Shown one piece after another: positions 17,663 through 26,974 of a stretch of 60,852 bases of DNA. Below the pieces are notes generated by a model that made no database searches, was not told where the DNA came from, and saw only the letters and a program-made list of their open reading frames with translations. Each line of letters starts with the position of its first letter. The stretch's first letter is position 1. A program made the position numbers and the translations under genes. Source of the stretch: Bacteroidales bacterium. GTDB taxonomy: Bacteria; Bacteroidota; Bacteroidia; Bacteroidales; WCHB1-69. The stretch is taken from the NCBI GenBank assembly GCA_024682995.1, contig JAIKYR010000043.1:1-60852 (forward strand), read 5' to 3'.

Positions 17663-18616
17663 TTATTCGCCGTCCGCCACAATGCGCGTGCCGCAAGTGT
17701 CGTCGCCAAGGCGGCCCGCTTCCGTGATGATGCAGGGATGTCCCGTCTTTTCCACGAACATGATGGCCGCACGCACCTTGGGGGCCATCGAGCCTTCCGT
17801 GAACTGTCCATCGGCCAGGTACTGTTTGGCCTCAGATATCGTTATGGTGTCCAATGCCTTTTCATCCGGCTTGCGGAAGTTGATATAGACTTTAGGCACG
17901 TCGGTGAGGATGTAGAATTCATCGGCGTTGATTTCCACGGCCGTGATGGCAGAGGCAAGGTCCTTGTCAATGACTGCCTGCACGCCTTTCAGATAGCCGT
18001 CCTTCATGGCCACAGGAATGCCGCCACCACCAACCGTGATGACGATGATGCCCTGGTCGGCCAGCTGGCGCACCAGCTTGATGTTCTGGATGCGGATAGG
18101 TTTCGGGGAAGCCACCACCTTGCGCCAACCATTGCCCTTGGGGTCCTCGCGATACACATCGCCGGTCTCTGCCTGATAGGCTTCCGCCTCCTCTTTCGTG
18201 ACATACGGGCCAACAGGTTTGGTAGGATTCTGGAACAGGGGGTCGTTGCCGTCCACCTCCACATGAGTGAGTAGTGTCACCGTATCGCGGTCCCAGCCCT
18301 CCTCGGCGAAAATACGCCGGAAACCCTCCTCTATCAGCGCTCCAATAGAACCTTGGGTTTCCGCCACACAGAAGTTCAAAGGCATGTCCTCCACCTCAAA
18401 AGTCTCCTTGCCGGCCTTGTGCTGCAACATAACATTGCCCACCTGCGGACCGTTGCCATGTCCAATGACCATGCGATAACCTGCCTTCAACATTGGGACA
18501 AGGCATCTGCAAGTTTCCGTAACATTCTCTATCTGTTCACGATAAGTGCCTTTTTGATGGCTTTTCAATAAAGCATTGCCGCCAAAGGCAATAACGGCGA
18601 GTTTGCTGTTTGTCAT
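17663..18616 (-). CDS. arcC: Carbamate kinase
   Basis: A member of the amino-acid kinase family that interconverts carbamoyl phosphate plus ADP with carbamate plus ATP, usually the last, ATP-yielding step of arginine, citrulline or allantoin breakdown. The 317-residue length is normal. Visible motifs are AFGGNALL near the N-terminus, VIGHGNGPQVGN near residue 50, the GxGGGGIP phosphate loop (ITVGGGGIPV) and the C-terminal AAIMFVEKTGHPCIIT. No arginine deiminase or ornithine carbamoyltransferase gene is adjacent, so its carbamoyl phosphate source is unclear. The leader contains one copy of a dispersed 36-bp repeat (18631-18666). Confidence 0.95.
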   Translation of the reverse strand: MTNSKLAVIAFGGNALLKSHQKGTYREQIENVTETCRCLVPMLKAGYRMVIGHGNGPQVGNVMLQHKAGKETFEVEDMPLNFCVAETQGSIGALIEEGFRRIFAEEGWDRDTVTLLTHVEVDGNDPLFQNPTKPVGPYVTKEEAEAYQAETGDVYREDPKGNGWRKVVASPKPIRIQNIKLVRQLADQGIIVITVGGGGIPVAMKDGYLKGVQAVIDKDLASAITAVEINADEFYILTDVPKVYINFRKPDEKALDTITISEAKQYLADGQFTEGSMAPKVRAAIMFVEKTGHPCIITEAGRLGDDTCGTRIVADGE

Positions 18617-18630
18617 AAAAACTATATAAC

Positions 18631-18666
18631 GTTTGTAAGGTTTGTAATGTTAAAAGTGGAAAAGTA
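18631..18666 (-). repeat. Dispersed 36-bp intergenic repeat, copy 1
   Basis: On the minus strand this matches the segment at 52077-52112 at 33 of 36 positions; all three differences are T/C. The copy lies 15 bases before the carbamate kinase start. A shorter relative (about 17 of 20) lies just before fumC at 44107-44126. Confidence 0.65.
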
Positions 18667-18744
18667 TTTAAAGTAAAAAGTGAGAAAAATCAAAGTACAT
18701 CGTTCTTAGTTTTTCAACTTCTTAACTCCACTATCCACGGCCAA

Positions 18745-20805
18745 TTACCAGATTCTGGCGCGTTTCGCGGGATCCAGGAACATGGGGTCGCTTGGCTGGA
18801 TATTGAAGGCCTTATAGAAAGCGTCAATATGGGGCAGCGTACCGTTCACGCGCCAGCGGCCGAGGGAATGGGGATCCTCTTTGGTACGACGAAGGATTTC
18901 CTCCGGACGGATGTTGGCAGCCCACACGGCGGCGTATGCCAAGAAGAAGCGTTGCTCAGGAGTGAAACCGTCCATATCGCCTTTGATAGCTCCGTCGGCC
19001 TTGGCCTTCTGGAATGCCGTATAGGAGACGTTCAGACCACCATTGTCGGCGATATTCTCACCCAATGTAAAGGAACCGTTGCCAAACACGCCGGGTGCCA
19101 CCTCAATGGCATTAAAATGATCCACAATCAGTTGGGCTCTTGATTTGAAGGTCTCCGCATCCTGCTCTGTCCACCAGTCAGTGAGGTTGCCGTGCAGGTC
19201 ATAGTTGCGTCCCTGGTCATCAAAACCGTGCGTCATCTCGTGGCCGATCACCACACCAATGGCACCGTAGTTGGCTGCATCGTCGGCGTTCATGTCAAAG
19301 AAGGGCGGTTGGAGGATACCTGCCGGGAAGCAGATCTCATTGGTGTTCGGCTCATAGTAAGCGTTGACCGTCTGCGGGGTCATCTGCCATTCATCCTTAT
19401 CAACGGGCTTACCGATCTTGGCCAGACGATACGCACTCTCAAAGCGGCGGGCGCGCACCACGTTGGCATAATAGCTGTCGTTAGTGATATTGAGGTCGCT
19501 GTAGTCTCTCCATTTGTCAGGATAGCCAATTTTCACATGGAAGGCAGCAAGCTTGTCCAGGGCGTTCTTCTTGGTCACATCGGTCATCCAAGTGGAAGCC
19601 TTGATGCGCTCGCCGAGGGCCCACTGCAGGTTCTTCACCAGCTGTTCCATACGGGCCTTAGCCTCAGCCGGAAAATAGCTCTTCACATACATCTGTCCAA
19701 GTGCCTCACCCAGACAGCCGTCCACGGTTCCAATCACTCGTTTCCAGCGGGGCTTGTTCTCCTGCTTGCCCGAGAGCACCTTGCCGTAAAACTCGAAATC
19801 GGCATTTACGAACTCATCGCTCAGATAGGGAGCCGCGGCATTGATAACATTCCAAGCCAGATAGGCACGGATAACCTCCATATCAGCCACCGAAAGGATG
19901 TTATTCAATCCGGCAAAATAGGAAGGTTGGGCCACATTCAGCGTGTCAATATTCTTAAGATTCAGCGTATGCAGATATTCATTGACATCAATGGCGGGAA
20001 TCATATTTTGGAAATCCAGCGGAGTACATTTGTGGATGGTCTGATAGGGATCGCGGAGCGTGATCTTGTCCACAAAACAGTTGGCCATCATCGTTTCCAA
20101 TGCTAAAACTCGTTTGGCGAGCATTTTCTCGCGGCCTTGGCAGTTCGCCAATTGACTATAGCCAGACATCCGGAACATCTTGGCCATAAGGTTCGCATAC
20201 TCGTCGCGAATATGCTGCTGGTCGGCATCCAAGTAATAGTCGCGGTCGCCAATGCCGAGGCCCGTCTGCCAGAGGTAAGCGATGGTCATATCGCTATTGT
20301 CGGGATCGGAGGAGCCGAAAAGACCGAAGAAAGGATTCAAACCTTCCAACGACATCAAGGCCAGCTTTTTGGTGATGCCCTCACGATTCAGAGCGGCAAT
20401 ATCTTTCAATTCACCTTGTATGGGCTGGGCACCCTGTTTCTCCAACTGCACAGTGTCCATACCAATCTTATAGAGATCACCCACCTTCTGTTCCACCGTA
20501 CCGACGGCATTTTTCTGCGAAGCGAGCTTCAGCACCAGATCCTTAAGCTGTTTCTGGTTGTTTTCAGCCAGCACATCGAAGCTGCCGAAACGGGAATACT
20601 CATTGCCCAGCGGATTGAGCTTCATCCATCCGCCGCAGGCATACTGATAGAAATCCACAGTGGGCTTCACGGAATTGTCCAGATTGGAAGCCACGATACC
20701 GGATTTGACTTTTTTAGGTTTCACTTTGGAGGTCATAGGTGCAGAACTTGAAAAAACGACAAACAAAGCCGCAAGAGACAGCGTCAAAAGGCAACTTTTT
20801 TTCAT
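18745..20805 (-). CDS. M13 family zinc metalloendopeptidase (PepO/neprilysin type)
   Basis: A 686-residue exported peptidase with a signal peptide ending in SSSAP near residue 22. It has the three hallmarks of family M13: NAYYEPxxNEICFPAGIL substrate-binding strands near 490, the zinc helix VIGHEMTHGF at about 518-527 (His and His with catalytic Glu), and ENIADNGGL near 580 supplying the third ligand. These enzymes cut short peptides. Here it should act in the periplasm or at the cell surface, since no lipobox cysteine is present. It is monocistronic, with its own -7 box at 20865-20872 and a hairpin in the leader. Confidence 0.95.
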   Translation of the reverse strand: MKKSCLLTLSLAALFVVFSSSAPMTSKVKPKKVKSGIVASNLDNSVKPTVDFYQYACGGWMKLNPLGNEYSRFGSFDVLAENNQKQLKDLVLKLASQKNAVGTVEQKVGDLYKIGMDTVQLEKQGAQPIQGELKDIAALNREGITKKLALMSLEGLNPFFGLFGSSDPDNSDMTIAYLWQTGLGIGDRDYYLDADQQHIRDEYANLMAKMFRMSGYSQLANCQGREKMLAKRVLALETMMANCFVDKITLRDPYQTIHKCTPLDFQNMIPAIDVNEYLHTLNLKNIDTLNVAQPSYFAGLNNILSVADMEVIRAYLAWNVINAAAPYLSDEFVNADFEFYGKVLSGKQENKPRWKRVIGTVDGCLGEALGQMYVKSYFPAEAKARMEQLVKNLQWALGERIKASTWMTDVTKKNALDKLAAFHVKIGYPDKWRDYSDLNITNDSYYANVVRARRFESAYRLAKIGKPVDKDEWQMTPQTVNAYYEPNTNEICFPAGILQPPFFDMNADDAANYGAIGVVIGHEMTHGFDDQGRNYDLHGNLTDWWTEQDAETFKSRAQLIVDHFNAIEVAPGVFGNGSFTLGENIADNGGLNVSYTAFQKAKADGAIKGDMDGFTPEQRFFLAYAAVWAANIRPEEILRRTKEDPHSLGRWRVNGTLPHIDAFYKAFNIQPSDPMFLDPAKRARIW

Positions 20806-20842
20806 AGAATCTAATTAATTATCAATATCTTAAAACAAAAAA

Positions 20843-20862
20843 CTCCCCTCTCTCAAGGGGAG
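20843..20862. other. Hairpin at the 5' end of the M13 peptidase transcript
   Basis: CTCCCCT and AGGGGAG form a 7-bp stem around CTCTCA. It lies directly downstream of the -7 box on the minus strand, so the RNA would begin with this hairpin. It could affect mRNA stability. It could instead be a remnant terminator. Confidence 0.5.
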
Positions 20863-20864
20863 CG

Positions 20865-20872
20865 CAAATATA
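20865..20872 (-). promoter_or_regulatory. Bacteroidota -7 box for the M13 peptidase gene
   Basis: TATATTTG on the minus strand, 60 bases upstream of the ATG at 20805. Confidence 0.55.
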
Positions 20873-21016
20873 CACTATTTTTTTTAATCCTTTGTTCACG
20901 GCAGTCAAAAACATTTATCTACTGCCGTTGAGGAATCATGAACATCCGTGATGTTACAAAAATCTTGTACAAATTTCTGGGTTCATTGTATTTTCCTGTG
21001 TTATATGTTTTTTTTC

Positions 21017-21024
21017 TACTTTTG
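21017..21024 (+). promoter_or_regulatory. Bacteroidota -7 box that fixes the patatin gene start
   Basis: TACTTTTG on the plus strand, 50 bases before the ATG at 21074. It lies inside the open frame that could otherwise start at 20948. Confidence 0.6.
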
Positions 21025-21073
21025 CAGACATATTTGTGATACGGCGTTTTTGTCATCTATTTTAATTGTGCTT

Positions 21074-23647
21074 ATGAAGAAATTATCACTTATTATAGGC
21101 TCCATTCTTTTGTTCATAACCGCCCATGCGCAGTACAATCTTGCCACCACCAGCATCGATCCTGCAGCTGACTCGGTGGCGGTTACCCGGATGCGGCAAA
21201 AGATGGACTCCATTCGCAAGTTCCGTCCCACCGTGGCCGTGGTGTTGGCGGGAGGTGGCGCCAAAGGTGCTGCCCACGTGGGCGCGCTCGAATACATCGA
21301 GGAACTCGGCATCCCTGTTGACATGGTGCTCGGCACCAGCATGGGGGGACTCGTTGGCGGCCTTTACGCCATGGGCTATCCCGCAGCCCTCATCGACAGC
21401 ATCCTCATCAACATGAACTGGGGGGTGATGATGAGTGATTTCGTGCCCACGGAAAAACTCAACTACCGGCGACGCAAGTTCAACGAAACTTACGCCCTGC
21501 GCATCCCGCTCTATTACGAAAACGACCAAAAGTGGCATGGACGTGAGCTCCTGAAGAGATATCAAGAGAGCGTGAAGATCAATGAAGGGGACCAAAACGC
21601 CTCTTCCGACATCGGCGAGCAGACTCTCCGGCGAGGCATTGTCGCCAACATACCGGAAGGCGTACTCTTTGGATACAATGTCTATAACCTGATCAACAGC
21701 CTAACAGTCGGCTATCAGGATTCCATGAACTTCTCTGATCTGCCCATCCCCTATTGCTGCGTGGCCACAGACCTCGTGACCTTGAAGGCCAAGTACTGGA
21801 CCAGCGGCTACCTGACGGAGGCGATGCGCTCCACGATGTCCATTCCGCTCTATTTCACGCCGGTACGCAACAAGGATATGGTGCTCGTGGACGGCGGCAC
21901 GCGCAACAATTTTCCTACCGACATGGCTTGTGCCATGGGTGCCGACTATATCATTGGCATTGACTTGAGCCAGCCGAGAGGATATGAGGAGATTAATGGC
22001 GTGGGCAAACTGCTGCAACAGAACATTGCGCTCATGGGCAAGGAGGCCTTCGACCACAACAGGCCGCTCGCCAATGTCTATATCCACCCCAAGATGGATG
22101 GCATGAACATGTTCAGTTTCCAGACCAAGAACATTGTCGAATGCATTCAACGGGGAAAGGAGGCCGCAAGGCAGCAGGACTCCAGCTTGCAAGTCATCCT
22201 CCGTGCCGTGACGCCCGGGCTTGTCCAATCGAAAGCGATGAAAGACCAAAAGCAACAACCTCTAGGGGTGAATATCGCCACAAAGGACATTCTTGTCGGC
22301 AGTATTCGGTTCGAGGGGATCAGCAGCGAGCTCACGGACTTCCTTCTGCGGAACATCGAGTTGGACACGGGCAAACGCTACAATCGCGATGACATTGAGA
22401 ATGCACTGGCCGTGCTCTATGGCAGCGGCCTCTTCAAGAACGCATCCTATCGGATCGAGGGCTCGCGTGAACCACACACCTTGGTGTTCAAGGGCGAGAG
22501 AGGCCCCATCCACCAAGTGGGCGTCGGGCTGCGGTTCACCTCTCACGACCTGATCTCGTTGGGACTCAATTTCGGATTCAACAGCCGAAAGCCGTACGGC
22601 TTCAAATTCGACGCCTCGGCGGTCATAGGCAAGAACCTCAAGGGCGAGTTGGACCTCTATTACGTCCCGCGTCACGGCCCCGCCTTCGGAATGGATATTA
22701 AAACATACTATACTCAATTGAAAGTCAGCCCTCTGCATTCCATATTATCCGATTACACCCTCAATACACTTTGTACATACAGCTACTGGAACAACCGGCT
22801 GCAACTCTATATCAGAGACAACCAATGGCTGCATAACGGTTATTATAAAGGAGGATTTGAGCTGAATGTGATGCCGTATGCTTTGTCCACCGTTTTCTTG
22901 AATGTAATGTCTGACGACAGTACTGCAAATAATGCTGCCTATGAATACGACTATTACATGGATGGCGCGGCTTATCTGTACCGGAACCGTTGGGATAACC
23001 ATGCCCTATCCTTTTTCGTGGAGGGAGCATACGACAATACTGATGACAAATATTTCCCCACTCATGGCATTGATGTCGGCGGCCGATATGACTTGGTCTT
23101 TTACAGCAGAAATCCGGAAAAAAACACTCTCCGTTATCATAACTTTAACATGCACATCAAGGGTGTCATCCCCGTGGTCAACCGTTTTGTTATCATGCTC
23201 TCCGGAAATTTAGGATCTATCCAGGCATTGAATTTTTCCAGCTTCAATCGGGATGTTGCGGTACATAATGATGTCCATCAGACATTTGTCGGCGGCATAC
23301 GTGACGGGGAATATATCCAAAATCAGCTCTCGTATGTAGGATATAATGTGCTACAAGCCGTGTACCGCAGCAACACCACCGCTGTCGCCAGGATGGATCT
23401 GCGTTACCAAATCGGGCGCAAGGATTACATTTCGTTCATAACGTCCCTCTATAAGGCCTTCGTCTTATTCGATAAAAATGGGAACCACATACATGGCGTT
23501 GATTACATACGGCCCACGGATTATTGTTTTGTCCTCCAGTACGGTCACAAGTCGCTCATCGGGCCGATATTGTTCAACGTCCACTGGTCGGCCAACGGCA
23601 AGCCCGCCCGATGGGGAGCCTATTTGAGCATCGGGTTCGATTTCTAG
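21074..23647 (+). CDS. Patatin-like phospholipase fused to an Omp85-type barrel
   Basis: An 857-residue exported protein from the preferred start at 21074, which gives a clean signal peptide ending in AHA near 19. The open frame reaches back to 20948, but a -7 box at 21017-21024 makes that extension untranslated. The patatin domain spans about 53-300 with the oxyanion motif GGGAKG (60-65), nucleophile elbow GTSMG (Ser89) and DGG (Asp273), a Ser-Asp dyad lipid hydrolase. A POTRA-like unit follows at about 405-480 (SIRFEGISS...GSGLFKNASY), then a C-terminal 16-strand-type barrel of the Omp85/BamA class. The layout equals that of PlpD-type proteins (type Vd secretion), which place the lipase on the surface. 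It is transcribed alone. Confidence 0.93.
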   Translation: MKKLSLIIGSILLFITAHAQYNLATTSIDPAADSVAVTRMRQKMDSIRKFRPTVAVVLAGGGAKGAAHVGALEYIEELGIPVDMVLGTSMGGLVGGLYAMGYPAALIDSILINMNWGVMMSDFVPTEKLNYRRRKFNETYALRIPLYYENDQKWHGRELLKRYQESVKINEGDQNASSDIGEQTLRRGIVANIPEGVLFGYNVYNLINSLTVGYQDSMNFSDLPIPYCCVATDLVTLKAKYWTSGYLTEAMRSTMSIPLYFTPVRNKDMVLVDGGTRNNFPTDMACAMGADYIIGIDLSQPRGYEEINGVGKLLQQNIALMGKEAFDHNRPLANVYIHPKMDGMNMFSFQTKNIVECIQRGKEAARQQDSSLQVILRAVTPGLVQSKAMKDQKQQPLGVNIATKDILVGSIRFEGISSELTDFLLRNIELDTGKRYNRDDIENALAVLYGSGLFKNASYRIEGSREPHTLVFKGERGPIHQVGVGLRFTSHDLISLGLNFGFNSRKPYGFKFDASAVIGKNLKGELDLYYVPRHGPAFGMDIKTYYTQLKVSPLHSILSDYTLNTLCTYSYWNNRLQLYIRDNQWLHNGYYKGGFELNVMPYALSTVFLNVMSDDSTANNAAYEYDYYMDGAAYLYRNRWDNHALSFFVEGAYDNTDDKYFPTHGIDVGGRYDLVFYSRNPEKNTLRYHNFNMHIKGVIPVVNRFVIMLSGNLGSIQALNFSSFNRDVAVHNDVHQTFVGGIRDGEYIQNQLSYVGYNVLQAVYRSNTTAVARMDLRYQIGRKDYISFITSLYKAFVLFDKNGNHIHGVDYIRPTDYCFVLQYGHKSLIGPILFNVHWSANGKPARWGAYLSIGFDF

Positions 23648-23670
23648 TTGTCAGCAGTTGCAGAAAGATA

Positions 23671-25827
23671 CTATTCCACCATTACCTTGCGGATGAGGCG
23701 GCCTTTTTCGGTGGCCAATTCCAAGAGATAGAGTCCTGCGGGGAGCGAGGACACGTCCAGACGCTGATGCTGTTCACCCTGCACCGCGGGCCATGTCTCC
23801 GCACGGAGCACCTTGCCCGTGACATCCGTCAGGCGCATCGTCACCGGCAGCGACTCGGGATTGGTGAACAAGATATTCAGTTGGTCGGCGACAGGATTGG
23901 GATACACCTGCGCATCCTGCACACCGTTGTGGTCATCCACACTGGCGATGGCGTAATATTCGAAGTTGAAACCGTCACCCTGGTCCCAGTTGTCGGCCAC
24001 AAAAACGACACGCATCTTCGGGAAAGTAACGTTGTAGGTACCTGATGGCATGTTATTGTTATCGAAACGCTTATAGAATGTAGGCGGATTAGTGGTATTA
24101 TCATACACATCCACAAAATCGCCGCTGCCGAGCTCGAATTTCGGGAACGCGAAAGCATATCCGCTAATGTAATTAATGGACACATTCCAGTTACAGGTGG
24201 TTTCGGGCATATAATCCTTGCCTGCCGCCGTGCCATCAGAGAGAATGGTATGCCAGTCTGTCACATTGGTTGAAAAATCGCAGGGTGTTAATTCGCCAAG
24301 CTGGCTCTGATAACTGATGAGGAATCCGTAATAGTCCGTATTCGTCGTCTCATTGCCCGTTGTGGTGAACGTGATCAGCACGCTGTCGGCATTCACCGTA
24401 TAAGTGGCGGTGGGCACCTGATTGCCCGTGAGCGACACCTTCTCGCCAGAGGAGACATCCGGACCGTTGTAGATCGTCACATAATCCACATTCGGTTTCA
24501 GGTCAAGACGGTCGAAGGAGAACGTGTAGCTGTTGGCTCCGGGCGCGGCCACAATCCAAGAGCAGTCGGGATTCGGCTGGTAAGGTCTTGCCGTCTGGGA
24601 ACCATCGGACACATAGCCGAAGGTGGCCGTATTGCGCTGGCGTTGCACACAAGTGCTGGGCGTGATGGCCCCTGACGGGAAAATGTTCGTGATGGCTATG
24701 CAGCCACTGTTGAAGCTGCTGCCGCCTACGGTGAAGTTATCCATAGCAAAATAGGCATTGGAACCTCCACCCCACCCCCAATTGATATGGAAGCGGTCGT
24801 TGTCGTCATAATCGTCCAACACGAATGCGTGTCCGCCCGAGCCATCATCAGGATGTCCGGAATAGAGGATTGGACGGCGGTGGTCAATTTCACTCTTCAG
24901 CACACTGATATACTCCGAGACAAGCGCACCCGGGTAGGAATCCCGCACATATTTGGTGATACTTTGATCATAAAAGAAATTCTCGTACAAACGTCTGGCG
25001 GCGGTCTCCGTATAAGCGCCGGATCCTGTGGGATTATACCCCATCTTTATGGCCACGCCAATATGGTATGCCAGTTTGGATATTTCATTGGCATACGAAA
25101 AAGGTTCATTACACATGGCATCCCAGTTGTACGTGTGATGGGCAAAATTCACGCTCTGCATCCCATAGCCCTGGGCGGCATACATCGAGGCTCCTTGTCC
25201 CTGTTTAGGATGGCGGTGATAGTTCATAATCTGCGCGGTGGCCAGGGCCGTACAGCCGTTGGGCACGCGGAAGTCGTAATACGGACCCGACGCCACATCC
25301 CACGGGCAGTAGGTATTGTAGTACATGTTCTGGTTCCAGCGGGTCGTGAGCAAGGGGCCGCGGACGGGTATCTTGGAGACCTTCGGCACGAACTCGTCGG
25401 CCAGGTAGCGGTCCCAGTCGGCGGCATCGCGCGGAAGCGCACCCACCTTGGCCGCCTCCACGCGGCGGGTCTCCGACGCATAGCCGGCAAAGGCACTCTT
25501 AACGGGCGGTATCGCCTCATAGTCATCTTCCAGCGAATAGGCCAGCACTGGCATCACGGACTTGGAGGCGGAGACCAGCACAAAGCCGTGCGGAACCAGT
25601 GCGAAACGGTACAGATAGACCATACCGTCCGCATCCGCGACGGATTCCTGCAGGGTTGCCGACAGAGCGGCAGCCGCCGCTGGGGAGGTCTTCTCAATCA
25701 GGAAACGCTGACAGACCTTGGCAGCCTCTTCCGCCGTAACTGATTGCGCCGACATCCTGCCGGCCATAAAAAAGAACAGGATGCCGACCACAATGGCAAA
25801 CAGCCCGTTAAGAGAGTCTTTTTTCAT
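23671..25827 (-). CDS. Family C10 (streptopain-like) cysteine protease with T9SS sorting domain
   Basis: A 718-residue secreted protease. A hydrophobic signal ends near residue 28 (MSA). Residues 29-150 form a Spi-like propeptide inhibitor domain. The catalytic domain runs from about 155 to 360. It begins with LLTTRWNQNMYYN, has the nucleophile Cys192 in NGCTALATAQ and the catalytic His333 in SGGHAFVLDDY, followed by INWGWGG. Two CUB-like beta domains follow at about 385-510 and 515-630. The last 75 residues are a T9SS type A sorting domain (VYPNPVADQLNI, TDVTGKV, LPAGLYLLEL, KVMVE). Relatives include streptopain and interpain A. It should be secreted through T9SS and activated by propeptide removal. 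It lies 35 bases after the aldolase gene on the same strand, an odd pairing that may mean read-through expression. Confidence 0.95.
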   Translation of the reverse strand: MKKDSLNGLFAIVVGILFFFMAGRMSAQSVTAEEAAKVCQRFLIEKTSPAAAAALSATLQESVADADGMVYLYRFALVPHGFVLVSASKSVMPVLAYSLEDDYEAIPPVKSAFAGYASETRRVEAAKVGALPRDAADWDRYLADEFVPKVSKIPVRGPLLTTRWNQNMYYNTYCPWDVASGPYYDFRVPNGCTALATAQIMNYHRHPKQGQGASMYAAQGYGMQSVNFAHHTYNWDAMCNEPFSYANEISKLAYHIGVAIKMGYNPTGSGAYTETAARRLYENFFYDQSITKYVRDSYPGALVSEYISVLKSEIDHRRPILYSGHPDDGSGGHAFVLDDYDDNDRFHINWGWGGGSNAYFAMDNFTVGGSSFNSGCIAITNIFPSGAITPSTCVQRQRNTATFGYVSDGSQTARPYQPNPDCSWIVAAPGANSYTFSFDRLDLKPNVDYVTIYNGPDVSSGEKVSLTGNQVPTATYTVNADSVLITFTTTGNETTNTDYYGFLISYQSQLGELTPCDFSTNVTDWHTILSDGTAAGKDYMPETTCNWNVSINYISGYAFAFPKFELGSGDFVDVYDNTTNPPTFYKRFDNNNMPSGTYNVTFPKMRVVFVADNWDQGDGFNFEYYAIASVDDHNGVQDAQVYPNPVADQLNILFTNPESLPVTMRLTDVTGKVLRAETWPAVQGEQHQRLDVSSLPAGLYLLELATEKGRLIRKVMVE

Positions 25828-25862
25828 ATTCTTGAATTTAATATACTACAATATAATATGTA

Positions 25863-26939
25863 TTACAGACGGTCCACGCAGTTGAGATCCTGGAAAGCCA
25901 CTTTCAGGCGCTCCACCATGGACTTCTCGCCTTCGCGAAGGAATACACGCGGATCATAATACTTCTTGTTCGGTTTGTCCTCGCCTTCGGGATTGCCAAT
26001 CTGTCCCTGCAGGTAAGCCTCATTCTTTTTATAGTAGTTCATGACGCCTTCCCAAAATGCCCATTGCGTGTCGGTGTCAATGTTCATCTTGACCACACCA
26101 TAGCTGATGGCTTCCTTGATCTTGGCTGGTTCAGAGCCGGAGCCGCCATGGAATACGAAGTTGACAGGATTCTCAGCCGTACCATACTTCTTCTGGATGT
26201 ATTCCTGGGAGTTGTGCAGGATGATGGGCTCAAGTTTCACATTGCCGGGTTTATATACGCCATGTACGTTGCCGAAAGAGGCAGCGATAGTGAAGTTCGG
26301 GCTGATCTTGCTCAGTTCCTCGTAGGCATAGGCCACATCTTCGGGCTGGGTGTAGAGGCGGGCACTGTCAATGCCGGTATTATCCACACCATCCTCCTCG
26401 CCACCGGTGATGCCGAGCTCGATTTCGAGGGTCATCTCAATCTTAGCCATGCGGGTGAGATACTTCTTGCAGATTTCAATATTCTCTTTCAGAGGTTCTT
26501 CCGAAAGGTCAAGCATGTGGGAGCTGAAAAGCGGCTTGCCATATTGGGCATAATATTTCTCACCAGCATCCAAAAGGCCGTCAATCCAGGGAAGGAGTTT
26601 CTTGGCGGCGTGGTCGGTGTGGAGCACCACAGGTACGCCGTACATCTCGGCCATCTCGTGCACATGCATGGCACCGGAGACCGTACCACGGATGGCTGCC
26701 GCCTGACCGTCATTGTTCAAAGACTTTCCGCCGAAGAAGACACCGCCTCCGTTGGAGAACTGGATCATCACCGGTGAGTTGACCGTCTTGGCTGCCTCCA
26801 GCACGGCATTCACAGAGTTTGTTCCCACCACATTCACGGCGGGCATGGCGAACTTGCCAGCTTTCGCGATTCTGAAAATTTCCTGTAAATCTTTTCCGTA
26901 AACCACTCCGGGTTTCACTTTACTTAAAATCTTTTCCAT
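25863..26939 (-). CDS. fba: Class II fructose-bisphosphate aldolase
   Basis: A glycolysis/gluconeogenesis enzyme that cleaves fructose 1,6-bisphosphate to dihydroxyacetone phosphate and glyceraldehyde 3-phosphate. At 358 residues it matches the FbaA-type class II enzymes. It has the catalytic Asp109 and zinc ligand His110 in VLHTDHAAK, the Glu-rich ligand region LEIELGITGGEEDGVDN near 175-190, and the later glycine loop VFHGGSGSE, with a further zinc-binding His expected upstream of it. A lone gene in most genomes, it here follows a small stress cluster by 35 bases and precedes the C10 protease by 35 bases on the same strand. Confidence 0.97.
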   Translation of the reverse strand: MEKILSKVKPGVVYGKDLQEIFRIAKAGKFAMPAVNVVGTNSVNAVLEAAKTVNSPVMIQFSNGGGVFFGGKSLNNDGQAAAIRGTVSGAMHVHEMAEMYGVPVVLHTDHAAKKLLPWIDGLLDAGEKYYAQYGKPLFSSHMLDLSEEPLKENIEICKKYLTRMAKIEMTLEIELGITGGEEDGVDNTGIDSARLYTQPEDVAYAYEELSKISPNFTIAASFGNVHGVYKPGNVKLEPIILHNSQEYIQKKYGTAENPVNFVFHGGSGSEPAKIKEAISYGVVKMNIDTDTQWAFWEGVMNYYKKNEAYLQGQIGNPEGEDKPNKKYYDPRVFLREGEKSMVERLKVAFQDLNCVDRL

Positions 26940-26974
26940 GTCTTTCTACTGTTTTTTATTGTAAATTAAAAAAA

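Noticed and set aside
19192-20751. Two plus-strand frames opposite the M13 peptidase
   Set aside because: Both are shadows; the zinc site and all M13 motifs are on the minus strand.
20948-21073. Upstream extension of the patatin gene
   Set aside because: It adds a cysteine- and phenylalanine-rich segment ahead of a good signal peptide and contains a -7 box, so it is probably not translated.
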